Assembly (NCBI GenBank): GCA_015075445.1
Contig: JABTUJ010000040.1
Span: 1-64,000, forward strand
Source of the DNA: Verrucomicrobiales bacterium
GTDB lineage: Bacteria > Verrucomicrobiota > Verrucomicrobiia > Limisphaerales > J093
Length of the DNA stretch: 64,000 nt
Reading direction: 5' to 3'
Part shown: in pieces, positions 59,159 through 64,000 of the stretch
Numbering within the stretch: the first letter of the stretch is position 1
Layout: the number at the start of each line of letters is the position of its first letter
Position numbers and translations under genes: made by a program
Notes under the pieces: generated by a model
Told to the model about the DNA's origin: nothing
What the model saw: the letters and a program-made list of their open reading frames with translations, nothing else
Database searches by the model: none

Positions 59159-61696
59159 ATGAAACGTCGCCCGCTCCGCGCCTGCCGTTCTCTCCTCCGC
59201 CCGCACCCCCGCCGTTGGCTCCCGCTCCTGGCTGCTTCCGCGCTCGGACTCGCCCCCCTGGCTACCGCGGCCCCCATCAACCCGCCCCTCGGTCCCTACG
59301 TGAATCCCGGGCCCGACGACTTCGCGGCCGCCACCTCCTTCACCGCCCGGGACCGTGTGGTGCTCACCTCCTACTTCTACTGGTACGACGTGTACAGCGG
59401 CGCCCACCTCACCAACGCCGACGGCAGCGATGCCCTGACGGACCACCCACCCACCCTCACCGGGTTCTCCTACAAGTCCACGGCCTGGCATCGCCAGCAG
59501 CTCCTCGACATGATGGCAGCCGGCATTGACGTGCTCCTGCCGGTCTATTGGGGGGAACCCTCGCAACGCCTTCCCGGCGTCCCCGTCGCCGGCCAGCCCT
59601 GGAGCTTCGCCGGCCTTCCCCCGCTCGTCGCCGCCCGCGCCGAGTTGCTGGCTCAAGGCAAGCAACCCCCGCGCATCGGGCTCTTCTATGACACCTCGAC
59701 GCTCGAATACAACGCCGCGGGCCGCCGTATCGATCTCACCACCGACCACGGCCGGCGCTGGTTCTACGAGAGCATCCGCGACTTCTTCTCGCTCATCCCG
59801 CCGCGCGACTGGGCTATGATCCAGGACCGCCCCATCGTGTTCCTCTACGCCGCCGGCTTTGCCGCCGCCCACGACCAGACTTGCATCGACTACGTCCGGC
59901 AGGAGTTTGCCCGCGACTTCGGCGGTCGGGACCCCTATATCGTCCGGGAGATCTCCTGGAATGTCCGCGCCGACAACACCTACGCCTGGGGCGGTGCCAT
60001 CTCACTCAAGAACCCCGGCGTGGGCGCGCTGGGCCCGGGCTACGACCACTCGGCTGTGCCGGGCCGCGAGCCGCTGATCGTCCCGCGCGAAAACGGCGCG
60101 TTCTTCGAGCGCAACTGGATTCGCTTCCTCCGCCGCCCCTCGAACCTCATCCACATCGAGACCTGGAACGAGTACCACGAAGGCACGGACATCGCCGCCT
60201 CGCGCGAGTACGGCCGCCAATACATCGAGCTGAACCGGAAGTTCGTCGACCTCTTCAAGGCTGGCATCAAACCGCCGCGCCCCACCGGCCCGTTCTCCGA
60301 GGCCCGCTCGGTCAGTGTCCAGCTCGGCCCCACCAACGAAGGGGGCGGCCTCACCCAGTTCGAGTTCGCCGATGGCGCGACCCGACCGGCCGAGGCCGCC
60401 GGTTCCCCGTGCCGCGAGACGGCCCCCACGGTGCACGCCGGCCGCTACGTCTATTTCCAGATCGACGATTCCTTCAAGTGGGCCGACGACATGCTCGTGG
60501 ACGTCGAGGTCGAGTACTTCGACGCCGGCAGCGGCACCTTCCGCCTCGAGTACGACGGGCCGGACCCGAACGCCCCCTTCAACGGCGCCTACACCGCGAG
60601 TCGCACCCAGGTGACCCTGGGCCAGTCGGGAGAGTGGAAGACGGCGAAGTTCCGTCTGCTCGAAGCGCGGTTCCTCAACAGCCAGAACGGCGGCGCGGAT
60701 TTCAGGATCGCCGTGCAGGCCCCCAGTCTGAAGGTGCGGCGCGTGACCGTGTCGCGGATGGGCGTGCCCGCCGAAGCCGGCCAGCAACGTCAGGGTTGGC
60801 AACAGGACTTCGACGTAGCCCTCGACCCGACGTGGGCGCGCGCGGGAGCGAACGGCGACTTCTTCCGTGTGGCGGACGGCCTGCTGCGCGTCGAGCCGTC
60901 GCCCGCCGGCACCGCATGGCTGACGGCCGCCGTTCCTGCTGGTGGCCTGCTCGAAGCCGAAGTCCTCGCCCGTCTGCGCGTCGTCGCCCCGCCCGAGACG
61001 GCGGGCTCCTTGGGCGGCGTGGCCCTGGGCATCGACAGCACCGCGGGCACGGGGTTCATCTGCCGTTTCCGCAGCGGCGACGCGGGGCAGCACGGCATCG
61101 AGTTGGTGGGGCTTGACGGGACCCCCGGGCCCGGGGCGACGTTCGCCTGGCAGGCCAACAGGTGGTACTGGCTGCGGGTCCGGCACGAACCGCGCCCGCT
61201 GGCGGGCGGCGCGGATCTGCTCGCCCGGCTTTGGCCGGCCGACGGCGAGACACCGGAACCCGCCGCGTGGCTGGTCTGGTGGGACTATTACCCGGCGGCC
61301 CCCGCGCGCCATGGCTTCGCCGGCCTTGCGACCGGACCAGCCTTGCCCGCGGTGGAGTGCGACTACTGGCTGTTGCAGGCCGATGGTCTCCCGGAGATCA
61401 CGGTGCGGCTGCCTGCCGCGAAACCGGCCCGGCCGCAACTCGAGACTGTCGGATGGTCATGGGCGACGGGCTTGACCCTGCGGTTGCACGGCACCGCGGA
61501 CACCAGCTACGCCATCGACCGTTCCGTCGATCTGACGCACTGGGACGAACAAGTGGTGGTCACCGATGCCGCCGGTCACGCCACGTTCGTGGACTTGACC
61601 ACGCCGCACACCCCGCATCGCTTCTACCGCGGCCGGGTCCTGGCCGCCTTCCCGCGCTCCCCGTCCCCCAAGGGCCAGACCGAGCGGTCAGCCTGA
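59159..61696 (+). CDS. secreted DUF5010-like glycoside hydrolase
   Basis: 845-aa exported protein with an Arg-rich signal peptide (about 1-37). The catalytic part resembles DUF5010/GH99-GH71-type barrels: LTSYFYWYDVYSGAHL, MAAGIDVLLPVYWGEP, PPRIGLFYDTSTLEY, and IHIETWNEYHEGTDIA near residues 330-347, whose glutamates fit a catalytic position. A beta-sandwich domain follows (about 385-550), as in carbohydrate-binding modules, then a LamG-like region, and a C-terminal module with SYAIDRSVDLTHW and RFYRG. Likely acts on polysaccharide outside the cell. Substrate unknown. Confidence 0.75.
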   Translation: MKRRPLRACRSLLRPHPRRWLPLLAASALGLAPLATAAPINPPLGPYVNPGPDDFAAATSFTARDRVVLTSYFYWYDVYSGAHLTNADGSDALTDHPPTLTGFSYKSTAWHRQQLLDMMAAGIDVLLPVYWGEPSQRLPGVPVAGQPWSFAGLPPLVAARAELLAQGKQPPRIGLFYDTSTLEYNAAGRRIDLTTDHGRRWFYESIRDFFSLIPPRDWAMIQDRPIVFLYAAGFAAAHDQTCIDYVRQEFARDFGGRDPYIVREISWNVRADNTYAWGGAISLKNPGVGALGPGYDHSAVPGREPLIVPRENGAFFERNWIRFLRRPSNLIHIETWNEYHEGTDIAASREYGRQYIELNRKFVDLFKAGIKPPRPTGPFSEARSVSVQLGPTNEGGGLTQFEFADGATRPAEAAGSPCRETAPTVHAGRYVYFQIDDSFKWADDMLVDVEVEYFDAGSGTFRLEYDGPDPNAPFNGAYTASRTQVTLGQSGEWKTAKFRLLEARFLNSQNGGADFRIAVQAPSLKVRRVTVSRMGVPAEAGQQRQGWQQDFDVALDPTWARAGANGDFFRVADGLLRVEPSPAGTAWLTAAVPAGGLLEAEVLARLRVVAPPETAGSLGGVALGIDSTAGTGFICRFRSGDAGQHGIELVGLDGTPGPGATFAWQANRWYWLRVRHEPRPLAGGADLLARLWPADGETPEPAAWLVWWDYYPAAPARHGFAGLATGPALPAVECDYWLLQADGLPEITVRLPAAKPARPQLETVGWSWATGLTLRLHGTADTSYAIDRSVDLTHWDEQVVVTDAAGHATFVDLTTPHTPHRFYRGRVLAAFPRSPSPKGQTERSA

Positions 61697-62869
61697 CGAC
61701 AGGCTCAGGAGGTCGGCTGCGAAAGGGTTGTCCGGGCCGATCGACTCGACCTCGACCCCGTATGCATCGCGAAACGCCCGACCCGCGACGCGGCGGCTCG
61801 ACCACTTGATCTCGAACGCGCGCAGGCGCGGCCCTTGCTTCACGACCAGGTCCACCTCCGACTGCGCCCGCGTGCGCCAGAAACGAAGTTCCGCCGGCGA
61901 ACCCAGCAGCGCGTTGTGCTTGGCCACCTCCGCGATGACCCAGTTTTCCCAGAGCGCGCCGATGTCGGGTCGGAATTCGTCCGTCGAAAGAGCGTTGAGC
62001 AGGGCGTTGCGAATGCCGGTATCCCAGAAAAAGACCTTCTGGCTCTTCGCGATTTCCTTGCGCGGATTGGTGCTGAAGGCCGGCAGCCGGAAGATGACGA
62101 ACGTCTGCTCCAGGAGGTCGAGATAACGTTCGACGGTGGGCCGCGCCATCGCGAGTTGGGTCGCCAGTTCGTTGACCGAGACCTCGCCGCCCGCCTGATG
62201 CGCGAGCAACAACAGCAGCCGCTTGATGAGGTCCGGCGTCTTCACCAGGCCGGTCTGGAGCACGTCCTTCCAGAGGTAGTCGGAACTGAGCTCGCGCAGG
62301 AGTCCTTCGGGCTCGCCGCTGGTGACCACCTCGGGGTAACTGCCCAGGCCCAGCCGCTGCAGGAGGAATGCCCGGAGCTGGGGCGCGAAGTGCCGGCACA
62401 CGTGCTCGGGGGCGGGGTCCGGTCCGGCCCAAGTCTGCGTCCGCAGCGCCTCGGCCAGCACCAGCGGCGGTAACACGAGCTTGCGACTGCGACCCGTCAG
62501 GCTTTCCGCCGCCTGGTCGAGCAGGTTCAGCGAGGAGGAACCCAGCAGCAGGAACTTCACTGGCAGCCGCACGTCGTGCCAGCCTTTGACGATACGAGCG
62601 GCTTGCGGCAACCGCTGGGCCTCATCGATCACGAGCACCGGCGGGTTCCCCAGGGATCGCAACCCGTCCGCCGGGGCCAACACGCTGGCGGCGAGGAATC
62701 GCGCCTTGTCCACTTCGACATCGAAGTTCAGGAAGAGCGCTGGCTGACCGGTGAGCACCTGCTCAACCAGCGTGGTCTTGCCGACCTGGCGAGCCCCGAG
62801 GACCACCCCGACCTTGTTGCCGAGGAGCAGTTGTTTCAGCACTTGTTCTGCGACCCTTTTGATATACAC
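61688..62869 (-). CDS. AAA_14/DUF4143 ATPase
   Basis: 393-aa ATPase of the AAA_14 plus DUF4143 family, common in prokaryotes but mostly uncharacterised. Walker A is VVLGARQVGKTTLVEQ (22-37), Walker B PVLVIDEAQRLP, and GSSSLNLL is sensor 1. A winged-helix segment (SVNELATQLAMARPTVERYLDLLEQTFVIFRLPAF) separates the ATPase from the C-terminal DUF4143 part, which has a PD-(D/E)XK-like layout: ELRFWRTRAQSEVDLVVKQG and AFEIKWS. The start codon appears to be GTG at 62869. The 3' end overlaps the neighbouring gene's end by 9 bp. Confidence 0.85.
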   Translation of the reverse strand: MYIKRVAEQVLKQLLLGNKVGVVLGARQVGKTTLVEQVLTGQPALFLNFDVEVDKARFLAASVLAPADGLRSLGNPPVLVIDEAQRLPQAARIVKGWHDVRLPVKFLLLGSSSLNLLDQAAESLTGRSRKLVLPPLVLAEALRTQTWAGPDPAPEHVCRHFAPQLRAFLLQRLGLGSYPEVVTSGEPEGLLRELSSDYLWKDVLQTGLVKTPDLIKRLLLLLAHQAGGEVSVNELATQLAMARPTVERYLDLLEQTFVIFRLPAFSTNPRKEIAKSQKVFFWDTGIRNALLNALSTDEFRPDIGALWENWVIAEVAKHNALLGSPAELRFWRTRAQSEVDLVVKQGPRLRAFEIKWSSRRVAGRAFRDAYGVEVESIGPDNPFAADLLSLSSG

Positions 62870-62886
62870 AGATAGCAGGATAATAT
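62859..62886 (+). promoter_or_regulatory. possible sigma-70 promoter for sucA
   Basis: TTGATA, 16-bp gap, TAATAT, in an unusually AT-rich patch between the divergent ATPase and sucA genes. It is about 160 bp from the sucA start. It overlaps the first codons of the ATPase gene. Only sequence resemblance supports it. Confidence 0.3.
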
Positions 62887-63046
62887 GCGATTCTGTATAC
62901 TCAAGTTGTCAGATTCGTCTGTCCCCATTCGCCTGTCCGTGCTCCGGCTCCTCCGTCTGTCATGCCGAACCACCCCATCCGTACCCCTTCCCGTTGGCCC
63001 CTTCCCGCTTGCCCAGCGGGGCCGGTCCGGCCAACACTCTCCCTGC

Positions 63047-64000
63047 GTGAAGTTGCCCGAGGCGGCCAATCTGGCGTACGTCGAGCAGGTGTACGCCGAC
63101 TATCAGCGCCAGCCGGACTCCGTCCCGGAGGACTGGCGACGTTACTTCGACAGCCTCAAGAACGGTGAGACTGCCTCCTCCGGCTTCCGTCCCGGCCCCT
63201 CCTTCCGGCCCCGCAGCCTCTTCCATCCCGCCGGCGGTCCCCGGGGAACGGCAACCGCGTCCGCGCCCGGCGAGGATCTCGAGTCCATGATGCTGCTCCA
63301 GCATCGCGTGGATCGCATGGTCCGGGCCTACCGCGTGCGCGGCCACATGATCGCGCAGTTCGACCCGCTCAGCACCTTCACCCCCGCCATCCCGCAACTC
63401 GATCCCCAGTACTACGGATTCACCAGCGGCGACATGAACCGCCTGTTCTACGTCGAGACGCTTCGCCCCGACGGTCGCCTGCCCCTCCGCGAAATCCTCG
63501 AGCGGCTGCGCCAGATCTACTGCGGCGCCATCGGCGCCCAGTACATGCACATCGACAACCTGCGGATCCGCCACTGGCTGCAGGCCCGCTTCGAGAGCAT
63601 GCCGTTCCGCGCCGACCTCAGCCGCGACCTCCAACTGCGCATCTTCACCCGCCTCACCGACGCCATCGTCTTCGAGCAGTTTGTCCGCAAGAAATTCGTC
63701 GGCGCCAAGAGCTTCTCCCTCGAAGGCGGCGAAAGCCTCATCCCGCTCCTCGACCTCGCCATCGGCAAGGCCAGCGAACTGGGCGTGGACGAGATCGTCG
63801 TCGGCATGGCCCACCGCGGCCGCCTGAACGTGCTCGCCAACATCATCGGCAAGAGCCCGCGCGAGATCTTCCGCGAGTTCGAGGACAAGGACCCCGACCT
63901 CTTTCTCGGCGGCGGCGACGTCAAGTACCACATGGGTTACAGCAGCGACTACCTCACCGCCGCGGGCCGTCGCGTCCACCTCTCGCTCTGCTTCAACCCC
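63047..64000 (+). CDS. sucA: 2-oxoglutarate dehydrogenase E1 component, 5' part
   Basis: N-terminal 318 codons of the thiamine-diphosphate-dependent E1 subunit of the 2-oxoglutarate dehydrogenase complex in the TCA cycle; the gene runs off the window. The start is taken as GTG 63047, giving KLPEAANLAYVEQVYADYQ, the usual E1 opening; no Shine-Dalgarno is obvious. Conserved parts are MMLLQHRVDRMVRAYRVRGH, LDPLSTF-like FDPLSTFTP, IGAQYMHIDN, RIRHWLQARFE, AKSFSLEGGESLIPLLD and VVGMAHRGRLNVLANI, then KYHMGYS. The E2 gene would be expected downstream. Confidence 0.9.
   Translation, partial: MKLPEAANLAYVEQVYADYQRQPDSVPEDWRRYFDSLKNGETASSGFRPGPSFRPRSLFHPAGGPRGTATASAPGEDLESMMLLQHRVDRMVRAYRVRGHMIAQFDPLSTFTPAIPQLDPQYYGFTSGDMNRLFYVETLRPDGRLPLREILERLRQIYCGAIGAQYMHIDNLRIRHWLQARFESMPFRADLSRDLQLRIFTRLTDAIVFEQFVRKKFVGAKSFSLEGGESLIPLLDLAIGKASELGVDEIVVGMAHRGRLNVLANIIGKSPREIFREFEDKDPDLFLGGGDVKYHMGYSSDYLTAAGRRVHLSLCFNP

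Noticed and set aside
59036-59872. N-terminal extension of the secreted protein at 56981
   Set aside because: The extension is antisense to the glycoside hydrolase gene. The signal peptide at 59035 marks the real start.
62962-63168. ATG frame as the sucA start
   Set aside because: It is out of frame with the E1 sequence; GTG 63047 gives the family's normal N-terminus.

Overview
The window is GC-rich chromosomal DNA from a member of the Verrucomicrobiota, most likely the Limisphaerales/Pedosphaera side of the phylum. That placement is inferred from gene style, not from a marker tree. The signs are large secreted RCC1, delta-60 and HEAT-repeat proteins, a Gfo/Idh/MocA oxidoreductase with a Tat leader, a pseudopilin of the [22 protein letters not shown] type, a DUF5010-like glycoside hydrolase, and many short dispersed intergenic repeats. 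No rRNA, tRNA or CRISPR array was seen.

Layout. 0-9.7 kb: exported amidohydrolase, holA, a bifunctional-nuclease-domain protein, an MntR-type regulator divergent from an outer-membrane protein, two convergent MFS paralogues (one frame-broken), a double-domain NDP kinase and a DUF5679 protein. 9.9-17.8 kb: rhaB, holB, an adaptor plus permease pair with no ATPase gene beside it, and the Gfo/Idh/MocA protein. 17.8-18.6 kb: an ORF-less group II intron inside one arm of a palindromic repeat, with an empty copy of the target next to it. 18.7-21.9 kb: a compact operon of a YchF-like protein without a G domain, an AAA ATPase, a PIN nuclease and an RNA ligase, a candidate RNA cleavage and repair or defence module. 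22-31 kb: delta-60/Calx-beta protein, a RAYT transposase between inverted repeats, and a molybdenum hydroxylase operon whose large subunit is badly frame-broken. 31-39 kb: HEAT protein between two inverted-repeat elements, orphan nuoHI, an orthocaspase and an exported CinA-like protein. 39.5-41.5 kb: a full group II intron with its reverse transcriptase. 41.6-45.5 kb: RCC1/Ig protein.

46.1-53.2 kb is the most remarkable region: a complete diversity-generating retroelement (DGR). Its target is a transmembrane Ser/Thr kinase whose extracytoplasmic part ends in a formylglycine-generating-enzyme/C-type-lectin-like fold carrying the variable repeat. An adenine-rich template repeat, an avd gene on the opposite strand and a DGR-type reverse transcriptase follow. 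The RT stop codon overlaps the start of an ECF-like sigma factor, and an FHA-domain protein comes next. The arrangement reads as a receptor kinase with a hypervariable sensor and its possible output proteins.

53.6-64 kb: esterase-like hydrolase, GC palindromic repeats, a frame-broken pseudopilin, a large secreted protein, a DUF5010-like hydrolase, an AAA_14/DUF4143 ATPase, and the 5' part of sucA running off the window.

Three zones (about 7.56-7.79, 28.3-30.0 and 55.5-56.4 kb) hold many probable one-base deletions in G/C runs while the protein motifs stay intact. This looks more like consensus error than gene decay.
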